A stretch of DNA of 58,510 nucleotides, from positions 1 through 58,510 of the forward strand of contig CANIBZ010000014.1 of the NCBI GenBank assembly GCA_947466425.1, read 5' to 3'. Shown piece after piece: positions 44,112 through 52,900 of the stretch (position 1 is the first letter of the stretch; each line of letters opens with the position of its first letter). The notes beneath the pieces are model-generated. The model ran no database searches and was not told the DNA's origin. It worked only from the letters and a program-made list of their open reading frames with translations. Source of the stretch: Flavobacteriales bacterium (GTDB taxonomy: Bacteria; Bacteroidota; Bacteroidia; Flavobacteriales_D; Sanyastnellaceae). A program made the translations under genes and the position numbers.

Positions 44112-45266
44112 ATGCATAAGAAAATAGTGTACATTTTTATTTTCGCTCTTGTTTTCACTTTGGGAACGGCCTATCGCATTTCTAAGAAAGTAGAAACAAC
44201 GGATAAAAAGTTTATTGTTGTGTTAGATGCCGGACACGGTGGAACCGACCCTGGCACCTTGGGCACAGGACGCTACAAGACTTCCGAAAAAAACATTGCC
44301 CTTGATGTTACGTTAAAAGTGGGAAAGCTTATCGAGGAAAATTACCCCAACGTTAAAGTCGTTTATACAAGAACAGGCGACACCTTCCCTACCCTCAAAC
44401 GTCGCGTTGAAATAGCGAACACCAACAACGCCGACCTCTTCATTAGCATTCATTGCAACGCCAATCCAAATGCCGAAGCTTCGGGATCCGAGTCGTTCGT
44501 GATGGGATTGCACAAATCAGAAGAGAGTCTTCGCAACGCCATGCGTGAAAACGCTTCCATCTATTTGGAAAGTGACGGTGGGAAAGACTACGACGGTTTC
44601 GACCCGAACAATCCAGACACGTACATTGCCATGAGTCTTCGAGAAAATATCTACCAGGACAAGAGTATTCTTCTCGCGAAAAACGTTCAAGATGAATTTG
44701 TAAAGTTGGGAAGAAAAAATCGTGGCGTGAAGCAAGCACCTTATTACGTCATTACATTCACCAACATGCCAAGTATCTTAATTGAGTTGGGATTCCTTTC
44801 CAACCACAAAGAAGAGGATTACCTGCAAAGTCAGGCCGCAAAAGATGAATTGAGCTCTGCCGTATACCGCGCCTTTGTCGATTACCAAAGCAAACTTTTC
44901 AACATTGCGCCGACTAACCTCCCCCCTGTTGCTGTTCAGAAAGAGGAAATTATTCCCCAAAACATATTCGACGGACTTATTTGGGAAGAGATTCCTGTTG
45001 AACAGGTGGCATACAAGGTTCAGATTCTGAGTTCTGCCACCCCTCTTCAAAAAAAATCAAAGCAATTTAAAGGTTTAGAAAGATTTGAGGAATACCTTAG
45101 CAACGGCACTCACAAGTACCTGGTTGGATGTACCCAAAGTTTAGACGACGCCAAGAAGAATCAAAAAATTCTTCGCGATGCTGGATTCAGCGGAGCATTC
45201 GTTGTAGCCTTTGAAAACGGCATCCGAATCAGCAACGAAGAGGCCCTTAAAAAAATGCAGAAATGA
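44112..45266 (+). CDS. N-acetylmuramoyl-L-alanine amidase with a SPOR-like C-terminus
   Basis: Cleaves the peptide from the glycan in peptidoglycan, zinc-dependent. The 384 residues start with a signal anchor (MHKKIVYIFIFALVFTLGTAYRI). The Amidase_3 domain has FIVVLDAGHGGTDPGT (first zinc His), LKRRVEIANTNNADLFISIHCNA (third ligand His) and PSILIELGFLSN (catalytic Glu). About residues 290-380 (VAYKVQILSSATPL to GAFVVAFENG) look like a SPOR domain that binds denuded septal glycan, pointing to cell separation. An in-frame ATG at 44076 would add 12 residues and cannot be excluded. ATGA overlap with mlaD. Confidence 0.88.
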   Translation: MHKKIVYIFIFALVFTLGTAYRISKKVETTDKKFIVVLDAGHGGTDPGTLGTGRYKTSEKNIALDVTLKVGKLIEENYPNVKVVYTRTGDTFPTLKRRVEIANTNNADLFISIHCNANPNAEASGSESFVMGLHKSEESLRNAMRENASIYLESDGGKDYDGFDPNNPDTYIAMSLRENIYQDKSILLAKNVQDEFVKLGRKNRGVKQAPYYVITFTNMPSILIELGFLSNHKEEDYLQSQAAKDELSSAVYRAFVDYQSKLFNIAPTNLPPVAVQKEEIIPQNIFDGLIWEEIPVEQVAYKVQILSSATPLQKKSKQFKGLERFEEYLSNGTHKYLVGCTQSLDDAKKNQKILRDAGFSGAFVVAFENGIRISNEEALKKMQK

Positions 45267-46312
45267 GCGGTAAAAAAGCACGCAACGAAGTTGTTATAGG
45301 AGCAGTAGTTATTGTTATTCTCGCCCTTGTTTATTTCGGAGTAAGTTTTTTAAAAGGCGTAAATATTTTTTCAACTCAAACGAGATATTACGCCATTTAC
45401 GAGGAAATTGGAGGCTTGGAAGTTTCAAGCCCAGTAATCATTAACGGCTTTAAAATCGGAATTGTAAAAAGCATCGAACTTGAATCGAACGGTTCAGGAC
45501 GATTAGTCGTTGAGGTGGTATTGAACGATGCTGATGTTGCTGTTCCGAAAGATTCTGAATTGAAAATATACGACTCCGACTTTTTTGGAGGAAAAGCCAT
45601 TCAAATTGTTTTGGGCGACAGCTCTGTTATGGCTAGCACAAAAGACACGTTAATCGCCAGTATTGAAAAAGGATTTGCCGAGACATTAAAAAATGAAATA
45701 GACCCCATTAAACAAAAATCTGCTGAAATATTCAAAGGTGTCGATAGCGTTCTCACCAGTCTTCAGCGCACACTTAACAATTCCGGAGCAGAAGGGCTTC
45801 CTTCTTTGTTCAGCTCGCTGCAACGCACCATGAACAATTTAGAATCTACCTCTGGGAATCTAAACTCACTTATAGCAAGCAATGGCGGAAGAATTTCTGA
45901 AATCATAAGCAACGCGCAGACCTTGACAAATACACTCAAAGCGAACAACTCAAAAATTGATCTCGCAATCAAAAACATCTCTCAATTCACAGACACACTA
46001 TCGCGCATTCGCTTAACCACAACGCTATTCAAAGTGGATAAAGCCATGGGACATTTCGAAGAAGTGATGACAAAGGTGAACAGCGGACAGGGCACCCTCG
46101 GCAAACTCGTGAACAACGACAGTCTGCATCACGAATTGGTAAACGCAACTCATAGTTTAGACTTGCTTCTCGACGATATGCGCAACCACCCGAAGAGTTA
46201 CGTTGGCTTCTCTTTGTTTGGAAGACGCGACGCCGATAAGTTTTCTAAATCAGAATTGGAAGACATGAAAAAAATCATTGATCAGATGATTCAAGAAAAA
46301 GGTGGTAAGTAA
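45263..46312 (+). CDS. MlaD/MCE-family lipid transport protein
   Basis: Periplasmic substrate-binding part of a lipid transporter between the membranes. The 349 residues have one transmembrane anchor (about 9-30) and an MCE domain (about 38-118: YYAIYEEIGGLEVSSPVIINGFKIGIV, then DFFGGKAIQIVLG). The remainder is long, Asn/Ser-rich and probably coiled, with a duplicated element (SVLTSLQRTLNNSG and SLFSSLQRTMNNLE). The partner genes mlaE and mlaF are not in the window. The gene is coupled to the amidase, so envelope maintenance is the shared theme. Confidence 0.88.
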   Translation: MSGKKARNEVVIGAVVIVILALVYFGVSFLKGVNIFSTQTRYYAIYEEIGGLEVSSPVIINGFKIGIVKSIELESNGSGRLVVEVVLNDADVAVPKDSELKIYDSDFFGGKAIQIVLGDSSVMASTKDTLIASIEKGFAETLKNEIDPIKQKSAEIFKGVDSVLTSLQRTLNNSGAEGLPSLFSSLQRTMNNLESTSGNLNSLIASNGGRISEIISNAQTLTNTLKANNSKIDLAIKNISQFTDTLSRIRLTTTLFKVDKAMGHFEEVMTKVNSGQGTLGKLVNNDSLHHELVNATHSLDLLLDDMRNHPKSYVGFSLFGRRDADKFSKSELEDMKKIIDQMIQEKGGK

Positions 46313-46339
46313 TTCTTCAATTTAAAATCGAAATCATTT

Positions 46340-47635
46340 ATGATCTCTCAAATCATATTCGCCTTACTCCTGGCCACAGCCGGATACTTCATCTTCAAAA
46401 GATATCAGTTTGTAAAGGGAAACATTTTACTCGGACAAAAAGGTCCCGAAACCGACCGCAAAGGCGAACGTCTAAGAACCATGATACTCGTGGCTTTCGG
46501 ACAAGGCAAAATGTTTTCGCGTCCGTTTGTGGCACTCATGCACCTCATTCTCTACGTTGGTTTCGTCGTTATCAATATTGAATTGATTGAAATTATTGTA
46601 GACGGACTTACAGGTGAACACCGTTCTTTCATTGGTTTCAGAGGCTACTACAGACTCCTCATTAATCTGTTTGAAGTCCTTGCGGGATTGGTAATTATCG
46701 CTTGTGTCGTTTTTTTAATCAGAAGAAACTTCGGGAAGATCAAGCGATTCCAATCTCCAGAAATAAAGCAATGGCCGAAGCGCGATGCAAACATTATCTT
46801 GATTACAGAAATCCTTTTAATGAAGGCGTTCTTAATCATGAATGCTGCCGATAGCTTGTTGACTGTTCGCAGTGCAACGCCTGCGCGTGTGCCTTCGTTC
46901 TGGGTGAGTCAAATTTCACAGCCTTTCTTAAAGCCTTTATCAACCGGAGCGTTGGAAGGTCTTAGTCATTTCTGTTGGTGGTTCCACATTGTAGGAATAC
47001 TCGGATTCATTGTGTACCTCTCTTTTTCAAAACACTTGCACATTCTCCTCGCCTTTCCAACAACCTACTTTAGCAAATTGCAATCGCCAGGAAATTTATC
47101 GAACGACAAAGCTGTTACGAATGAAGTGAAACTTATGCTCGATCCGAACGCGGTTGTGGAGCCTGTTGAATTTAGTCGTTTCGGAGTGAAGGATGTTTCA
47201 GACATGCAACGGACACAACTTCTCAGCGCCTACTCCTGCACCGAGTGTGGAAGATGTACTTCTGTTTGTCCAGCGAACCAAACAGGCAAACTTCTTTCTC
47301 CACGAAAAGTAATGATGGACGTTCGTGATCGCATGGAAGAAATTGGAAATGCGAAAGCAGCAAACAATGGTGTTTGGGTAGAAGATGGAAAAAGTTTAAT
47401 TCGCGATTACATTTCAGAAGAAGAAGTTTGGGCATGCACAACTTGCAATGCTTGCACAGACGCTTGCCCAATAAACATTAACCCCATGGAGGTGCTTGTA
47501 GATCTTCGCAGATACTTAATCATGGAAGAATCGAAATCGCCTGACAGCATTACTTCAATGTTTAACAATGTGGAGAACAATGGAGCACCTTGGGCTATGA
47601 GTGCTATGAACCGTGCAGACTGGACAAACGAATAA
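46340..47635 (+). CDS. membrane-bound [4Fe-4S] protein, HdrD/GlpC-like
   Basis: A 431-residue protein. Five to six hydrophobic segments fill residues 1-240, several with histidines (for example WWFHIVGI and LHILLAF) that may bind haem b. A ferredoxin-like domain follows with two CxxCxxCxxxCP motifs: C300, C303, C306, C310 and C366, C369, C372, C376. The architecture matches membrane heterodisulfide-reductase-like electron carriers. The next gene encodes a CCG-domain partner, so the pair probably forms one quinone-linked oxidoreductase. The electron donor is unknown. Confidence 0.85.
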   Translation: MISQIIFALLLATAGYFIFKRYQFVKGNILLGQKGPETDRKGERLRTMILVAFGQGKMFSRPFVALMHLILYVGFVVINIELIEIIVDGLTGEHRSFIGFRGYYRLLINLFEVLAGLVIIACVVFLIRRNFGKIKRFQSPEIKQWPKRDANIILITEILLMKAFLIMNAADSLLTVRSATPARVPSFWVSQISQPFLKPLSTGALEGLSHFCWWFHIVGILGFIVYLSFSKHLHILLAFPTTYFSKLQSPGNLSNDKAVTNEVKLMLDPNAVVEPVEFSRFGVKDVSDMQRTQLLSAYSCTECGRCTSVCPANQTGKLLSPRKVMMDVRDRMEEIGNAKAANNGVWVEDGKSLIRDYISEEEVWACTTCNACTDACPININPMEVLVDLRRYLIMEESKSPDSITSMFNNVENNGAPWAMSAMNRADWTNE

Positions 47636-47645
47636 TTCGAACAAC

Positions 47646-48431
47646 ATGGATTTCAAGATACGTACAATGGCCGATTGCCTGGCCGAAGGAACAACACCCG
47701 AAGTGCTTTTTTGGGTGGGATGTGCAGGAAGTTTCGACGACCGCGCAAAGAAAATTACCAAAGCCATTGCAAAAATTCTTCACCACACAAACACCTCGTT
47801 TGCCATTTTAGGTTCTGAAGAATCATGCACCGGAGATCCAGCAAAGCGTGCAGGAAACGAATTCCTCTTCCAAATGATGGCCATGCAAAACATTAGTGTT
47901 TTGAATGCCTATGAAGTGAAGAAGATTGTTACCGGATGCCCACACTGCTTCAACACATTAAAAAATGAATATCCTGAATTGGGCGGAAACTACGAAGTGG
48001 TTCACCACACCCAACTCATTCAAGAATTATTGAATACCGGAAAATTGAAGATTGAAGGCGGAGAATTCAAAGGAAAGAAAATAACCTTCCACGATCCGTG
48101 TTACCTCGGAAGAGGAAACGGAGAATACGAAGCGCCTCGCCAACTGATTCAAGCACTCGATGCGGAATTGGTTGAAATGAAACGTTGCAAAACCAACGGA
48201 TTGTGCTGCGGTGCGGGAGGTGCGCAAATGTTTAAAGAAGCCGAAAAAGGAATCAAAGAAGTTAACGTTGAACGCACGGAAGACGCGCTGGCTGTGAAGC
48301 CTAGCGTTATTGCAACCGGATGTCCGTTTTGTAACACCATGATGACCGATGGCGTGAAGCACTTCGAACAAGAGCATACCATTGCAGTGAAAGACATTGC
48401 TGAATTAATAGCAGAAGCAGTAGATTTGTAA
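47646..48431 (+). CDS. CCG-domain Fe-S oxidoreductase subunit, HdrB/HdrD-like
   Basis: A 261-residue soluble protein with two cysteine-rich CCG domains: VGCAGSFDDRAKK with TGCPHCFNTLKNEY, and FHDPCYLGR with LCCGAGGAQ and TGCPFCNTMM. In HdrB-like proteins these bind non-cubane [4Fe-4S] clusters for disulfide-type chemistry. It begins at the ATG at 47646, ten bases after the membrane partner; a GTG eleven codons earlier would overlap it. No lactate-utilisation (lutB or lutC) gene follows, so the substrate is open. Confidence 0.87.
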   Translation: MDFKIRTMADCLAEGTTPEVLFWVGCAGSFDDRAKKITKAIAKILHHTNTSFAILGSEESCTGDPAKRAGNEFLFQMMAMQNISVLNAYEVKKIVTGCPHCFNTLKNEYPELGGNYEVVHHTQLIQELLNTGKLKIEGGEFKGKKITFHDPCYLGRGNGEYEAPRQLIQALDAELVEMKRCKTNGLCCGAGGAQMFKEAEKGIKEVNVERTEDALAVKPSVIATGCPFCNTMMTDGVKHFEQEHTIAVKDIAELIAEAVDL

Positions 48432-48443
48432 AAATAGTTTATC

Positions 48444-49190
48444 ATGAAATTATTAGAAGGAAAAGTCGCTATCATTACTGGCGCATCTCGCGGAATAGGA
48501 AAAGGAATTGCTGAAGTGTTCGCCGACCAAGGCGCTACCATAGCATTCACCTACGCATCATCAGATGAAAAAGCACGCGCATTCGAAGCCGAGTTGGCTG
48601 CGAAAGGCGTGAAAGCAAAAGGATATAAAAGCGACGCATCGGATTTCAACGCAGCGCAAACGTTGGTAGATGAAGTGGTTGCTGAATTCGGCACTGTTGA
48701 CATCTTAGTGAATAACGCAGGAATCACGCGCGACACCTTGCTCATGCGCATGAGCGAAGAGCAATGGGACGAAGTCCTTCGCGTGAACTTGAAATCTGTT
48801 TTCAACTTAACGAAAGCGGTAATTAAACCTATGTTGAAAGCACGCAGCGGTTCAATCATTAACATGACATCTATTGTAGGTGTTACTGGAAATGCCGGAC
48901 AAGCCAACTACGCAGCATCGAAAGCAGGTATGATCGGATTCACGAAAAGTGTTGCGCAAGAATTAGGTTCTCGCAACATCCGCTGCAATGCCATTGCTCC
49001 TGGATTCATTGAAACGGAGATGACTGAAAAGTTAGATCCGAAAGTGGTAGAAGAATGGAGAAACACCATTCCTTTGAAACGCGGTGGAACACCAACCGAT
49101 ATTGCAAACACAACACTTTACTTAGCATCTGAATTAAGTTCATACGTAACCGGACAAACCTTACACGTTTGTGGCGGTATGCACATGTAA
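48444..49190 (+). CDS. fabG: 3-oxoacyl-ACP reductase, FabG type
   Basis: NADPH-dependent short-chain dehydrogenase of 248 residues that reduces 3-oxoacyl-ACP in fatty acid elongation. It has GASRGIGKGIA (cofactor), NNAGITRD, the catalytic Ser in NMTSIVGVTG, YAASK (Tyr and Lys) and the typical IAPGFIETEMTEKL. The close fit to FabG favours that over other SDR enzymes, although no other fab gene is adjacent. Confidence 0.92.
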   Translation: MKLLEGKVAIITGASRGIGKGIAEVFADQGATIAFTYASSDEKARAFEAELAAKGVKAKGYKSDASDFNAAQTLVDEVVAEFGTVDILVNNAGITRDTLLMRMSEEQWDEVLRVNLKSVFNLTKAVIKPMLKARSGSIINMTSIVGVTGNAGQANYAASKAGMIGFTKSVAQELGSRNIRCNAIAPGFIETEMTEKLDPKVVEEWRNTIPLKRGGTPTDIANTTLYLASELSSYVTGQTLHVCGGMHM

Positions 49191-49193
49191 ACT

Positions 49194-51281
49194 ATGGCGC
49201 ACCTAATCACTCAAGCATCTCCATGGCTTTTGAGCCTCTGTGTTTGGGTAGGATTGGCCTACGCTGGGATTCTTTATTTTTTAGGAAATTCGAAAGAATC
49301 ATGGTCGTTCCAATTTAAACTTTTGCTTTCAAGCTTGCGATTCATTGTAGTTGCGCTGCTTGTGCTTCTTCTTTTTCAACCGTTAATAGAAACATCAGAA
49401 ACACGCGTTGAAAAACCAGTTGTTGTATTGGCCTTAGATAACAGTCAGTCTATGGTTTCCACCAAAGATTCGAATGAAGTAAGAACCAATTTTTTAAATA
49501 ACTGGAAGGCGCTTACCGAAAAATTAGGGACCGATTACGAAGTGGTTCCATTGCTTTTCGGAGATAACGTGTCAAACGGAAACGACGCAACCTTTTCCGA
49601 TCAAATCACACACTTTGGAAAATTACAACGCTCAATAGACGCGCGTTTCAGTGGACGTAACTTGACTGCTCTAGTTATAGCAAGCGACGGACTTTACAAC
49701 AAAGGTCCTCACCCAGTTTCCATTTTGAAACAACTCAACATACCTGTATTTACCGTAGGTGTAGGAGACACAACACTGCATCGCGATCTATTAATTTCGA
49801 ATGTGAGTGCAAATAAAATTGCTTACCTCGGAAATGATTTCCCTGTTCGATTAAATATAGAAGGAAGAAAAGCACTCGGAAAAAGCACAGTTGTTACCGT
49901 TTCAAAAAATGGTGTTCAGCTTGCTTCACAAAGCATAAGTTTTTCTTCCGAAAGAGAATTTAAAAACATTGAATTCTCTTTACCCGCTAACCAAGTGGGC
50001 ATTCATGCCTACACCGTAACCATTCAAGCCATTGACAACGAAGACAACATTCGCAACAACAGCGAGCAAGTGTACATCGAAGTCATTGACAACAGACAAA
50101 AAGTATTAATTCTTGCGAATTCCCCTCATCCAGATATTACTGCCATTGCAGAGGCCCTTCGACTTCAAGAAAATTACGAAGTAACTGTTCAAACGGTTGA
50201 TCTATTCACGGATAACGTGAACAAATTCGACATGCTTATTGGCTATCAAATTCCAGCATTGGGTGGGCGAGGAAACAACGTGATTCAAGAAGCCTTCAAA
50301 TCGAAAATTCCTTGTTGGTTTGTGCTGGGTGCGCAAACTGATTTCAACGCGTTCAACGCCTTAGGAAGTGGGTTTTCGTTGAACGGATATCAATCGAAAC
50401 TTTCAGACATTAATGCCTCACTGAATTCTTCTTTCAGTTTCTTCTCTTTATCGAATGAATTCGCACAAGCCCTACCTCTACTTCCTCCATTGGCCGTGCC
50501 TTTCGGAAATTATTCGGTAGCGCCTGAAGTACAAGCCTTGCTCACCCAACGCATTGGAAAAATATCAACCGACGTGCCTTTGCTTGGCTTCGGAGGAACA
50601 CCAGAGCATCGTGTTGCCGTGCTTTCAGGTGAAGGAATTTGGAGATGGAAGATTGCTCTATATCAAATGGAAGAAACGCACGAGGTGTTCAACCATTTCA
50701 TACAGCAAGCAGTTCAGTTTATGGGCGTGAAGGAGAATAAAGAAAAATTCCGCATTCAACACAAGAAGAATTTCGCTGAAAATGAAATGGTTTATTTCAA
50801 TGCCGAATTGTACGACGAAAGTTTTATGCCTGTGCTAGATCAGCAAGTGACCTTGCAACTGAAGTACCCAGATAATTCATCGCAGTCGCTTCAATTCTCT
50901 CCTTCAAGTACCGGTTACCAATTGAATGCTGGACTCCTTCCTCCTGGCGCTTATTCCTATACAGCGAAGGCATTCAACGGAACTACAGAATTCACCAAGT
51001 CAGGAGGATTCACCGTTAACAACATTTCTGTTGAAACAGCACGAACAATTGCAGACTTCCAGTTGTTAGAACAACTGTCTTCTAGCACCAACGGAAAACG
51101 ATTCAATGCAACTGCGCTTGATAATCTCGTAAATGAAATCAAAAACAGAAAAGAAATTACAAGCGTTTCTTTCGAAGAGAAAAAAGTGAGAGAACTCATA
51201 GATTGGGCGCCTCTTTTAGTTGCACTTTTGTCGTTGCTCAGTATTGAGTGGTTCCTAAGGAAGTGGAACGGCAGCTACTAA
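49194..51281 (+). CDS. membrane-anchored VWA-like protein
   Basis: A 695-residue protein. Two N-terminal transmembrane helices (about 8-30 and 43-63). A von Willebrand A-type domain follows with a MIDAS signature DNSQS (D82, S84, S86), then LVIASDGLYNKG and FTVGVGDT. Beta-sandwich regions fill the middle, and a final helix (WAPLLVALLSLLSIEWFL) lies near the C-terminus. The layout, two helices, VWA and a last helix, resembles BatA-type and DUF4159-neighbour proteins of Bacteroidota, but no MoxR ATPase is adjacent. Three bases after fabG. Confidence 0.8.
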   Translation: MAHLITQASPWLLSLCVWVGLAYAGILYFLGNSKESWSFQFKLLLSSLRFIVVALLVLLLFQPLIETSETRVEKPVVVLALDNSQSMVSTKDSNEVRTNFLNNWKALTEKLGTDYEVVPLLFGDNVSNGNDATFSDQITHFGKLQRSIDARFSGRNLTALVIASDGLYNKGPHPVSILKQLNIPVFTVGVGDTTLHRDLLISNVSANKIAYLGNDFPVRLNIEGRKALGKSTVVTVSKNGVQLASQSISFSSEREFKNIEFSLPANQVGIHAYTVTIQAIDNEDNIRNNSEQVYIEVIDNRQKVLILANSPHPDITAIAEALRLQENYEVTVQTVDLFTDNVNKFDMLIGYQIPALGGRGNNVIQEAFKSKIPCWFVLGAQTDFNAFNALGSGFSLNGYQSKLSDINASLNSSFSFFSLSNEFAQALPLLPPLAVPFGNYSVAPEVQALLTQRIGKISTDVPLLGFGGTPEHRVAVLSGEGIWRWKIALYQMEETHEVFNHFIQQAVQFMGVKENKEKFRIQHKKNFAENEMVYFNAELYDESFMPVLDQQVTLQLKYPDNSSQSLQFSPSSTGYQLNAGLLPPGAYSYTAKAFNGTTEFTKSGGFTVNNISVETARTIADFQLLEQLSSSTNGKRFNATALDNLVNEIKNRKEITSVSFEEKKVRELIDWAPLLVALLSLLSIEWFLRKWNGSY

Positions 51282-51282
51282 C

Positions 51283-52146
51283 ATGAAAGACAAAATTACT
51301 CTTCGTATTGGAGGTGTTCCTGAACACTTCAATTTACCCTGGCAACTTGCTTTGGAGCAAGACGTTTTCAGCACCTTGAATATTCAAGTGTCTTGGACCT
51401 ACTTCGCCGGAGGAACGGGCGTCATGACCGAAGCGCTTCAAGAGGGTGACCTCGACGTTGCGCTTATGCTCACCGAAGGATTTGTCAGCGCCTTTCATCG
51501 CGGACTCGACGCTCGTATTGTGAAAGTCTACACCAAGACTCCGTTAACCTGGGGCATATACGGTGGATACGACGACACGCCGAAGATTACGTCAAGTCAC
51601 ACTAGAAAATATGCTATTTCTCGCAAAGGATCGGGCTCACATCTGATGGCGCGCATTCACGCGAAGCAATTGGGCTTTCATCCGGCCGATGATCAGTATG
51701 TGGAAGTTGCTAATTTGAACAATGCGATTCAAAGTTTAAAAAATCGCGAAACCGATTATTTTTATTGGGAAAAGTACACGTCTATTCCTTCCGTTAAAAA
51801 AGGACATCTGTGTTTCTTAGATACGTTTCATGCGCCTTGGTGCGGATTCGTAGCGGTTGCGAATAACAACGCCATTTCGCAAAAAAGCGAATCCATTCAA
51901 AAAGTTTTGCAATTGATGAATGATCGCTGTGAAGCCTTCATGAGCGAAAAGGAAAATATTTTCCGCGTTTCAAATCGCTTCGAAATTTCTACGGCTGCTG
52001 CAACCGAGTGGTTCAACACAACGGCCTATCAGAATAATTTCGAAATGAAAAAGTCGGAACTCAATGCGGTTCACGAAGCATTGAATTTAGAAGCTCCCTC
52101 CAACTATTCCAATATGCTTGGCGAAAACATTATCTTAGTGGAATAA
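51283..52146 (+). CDS. periplasmic-binding-protein-like protein without a signal peptide
   Basis: A 287-residue protein of the NMT1/SsuA-like binding-protein fold: LRIGGVPEHFNLPWQLALEQD at the N-terminus, FAGGTGVMTEALQEGDLDVALMLTEG, and a ligand-pocket-like AISRKGSGSHLMARIHAKQLG. There is no signal peptide or lipobox, and no ABC permease or ATPase nearby, so it is probably cytosolic. It could be a small-molecule sensor or an enzyme of the menaquinone MqnA type. Its start overlaps nothing and lies one base after the VWA gene. Confidence 0.75.
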   Translation: MKDKITLRIGGVPEHFNLPWQLALEQDVFSTLNIQVSWTYFAGGTGVMTEALQEGDLDVALMLTEGFVSAFHRGLDARIVKVYTKTPLTWGIYGGYDDTPKITSSHTRKYAISRKGSGSHLMARIHAKQLGFHPADDQYVEVANLNNAIQSLKNRETDYFYWEKYTSIPSVKKGHLCFLDTFHAPWCGFVAVANNNAISQKSESIQKVLQLMNDRCEAFMSEKENIFRVSNRFEISTAAATEWFNTTAYQNNFEMKKSELNAVHEALNLEAPSNYSNMLGENIILVE

Positions 52147-52156
52147 TTTTTCCGGT

Positions 52157-52846
52157 TTGAAATTTCAAGACAATCAGACATACACCTATTTTCAATCGGC
52201 ACCCACGCTGAAGCAAATCAATCGGGTTTGGAAATGGATTCTTATTGCTTCAACGATTTCTCTTTTCATTTTATTTTTTATTTATCGAAATTCAATTCTA
52301 GCAGGAATTGGAAACTTCTTAACCGTGGCTGAATCCGCCGCTGTCACTCCTTCCAACCAAACATTTTTTGTTTTAGGTGGAAATGGATTCGAGCGAGGAA
52401 AAGGAGCCGCGTTGCTTGCGCAAGAATTTCCAACCGCTCAATTTGTATGCACCGGCGGCGGAGATACATTAAATGAAATGCGAGCAATGGGATTGAACTT
52501 CACATCTTCCCTGCTTACTCGAAAATGTATGATTGAACAGGGGGTCGATTCACTTCGTGTAACAGAATTGGGGAAGGCCACCAGCACGTTCGAAGAGTCG
52601 GAAGAGATTCTAGCTTATTGTACAACTCACAATTTGAAAGAAATTTCAGTGGTTAGCAGTGATTTTCATTTGCACCGAATGAGCATGGTCTTTGGGAAGA
52701 AATTTCGAGAAAAAGGTATACTCGTCCACTTCTTCGGCACTGAAACAAAGGACTTTAGGGCGCAGTCGTGGTGGACCTTCGAAGCTGGACTCATTACAAC
52801 CTTCAACGAATACATTAAAATCGTGTATTACGTGTTCAAATATTAA
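52157..52846 (+). CDS. YdcF-like (DUF218) membrane protein
   Basis: A 229-residue protein. One membrane helix (about 27-46), then a DUF218 domain: FFVLGGNGFERGKGAALLAQEF, TGGGDTLNE, SLLTRKCMIEQGVD, KATSTFEESEEI and VVSSDFHLHRMSMVF. Related proteins (SanA, YdcF, ElyC) affect envelope precursor balance and membrane barrier function. The only possible start is TTG at 52157; no ATG or GTG exists between the in-frame stop at 52136 and the conserved region. Confidence 0.82.
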   Translation: MKFQDNQTYTYFQSAPTLKQINRVWKWILIASTISLFILFFIYRNSILAGIGNFLTVAESAAVTPSNQTFFVLGGNGFERGKGAALLAQEFPTAQFVCTGGGDTLNEMRAMGLNFTSSLLTRKCMIEQGVDSLRVTELGKATSTFEESEEILAYCTTHNLKEISVVSSDFHLHRMSMVFGKKFREKGILVHFFGTETKDFRAQSWWTFEAGLITTFNEYIKIVYYVFKY

Positions 52847-52870
52847 TCGGAAACCCCACGAATAATTGGT

Positions 52871-52878
52871 TATTTTTG
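52871..52878 (+). promoter_or_regulatory. putative -7 promoter element of the TPR protein gene
   Basis: TATTTTTG matches TAnnTTTG, 22 nt before the ATG at 52901. Confidence 0.5.
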
Positions 52879-52900
52879 ACTTGAACTCTGAAATTACTCA

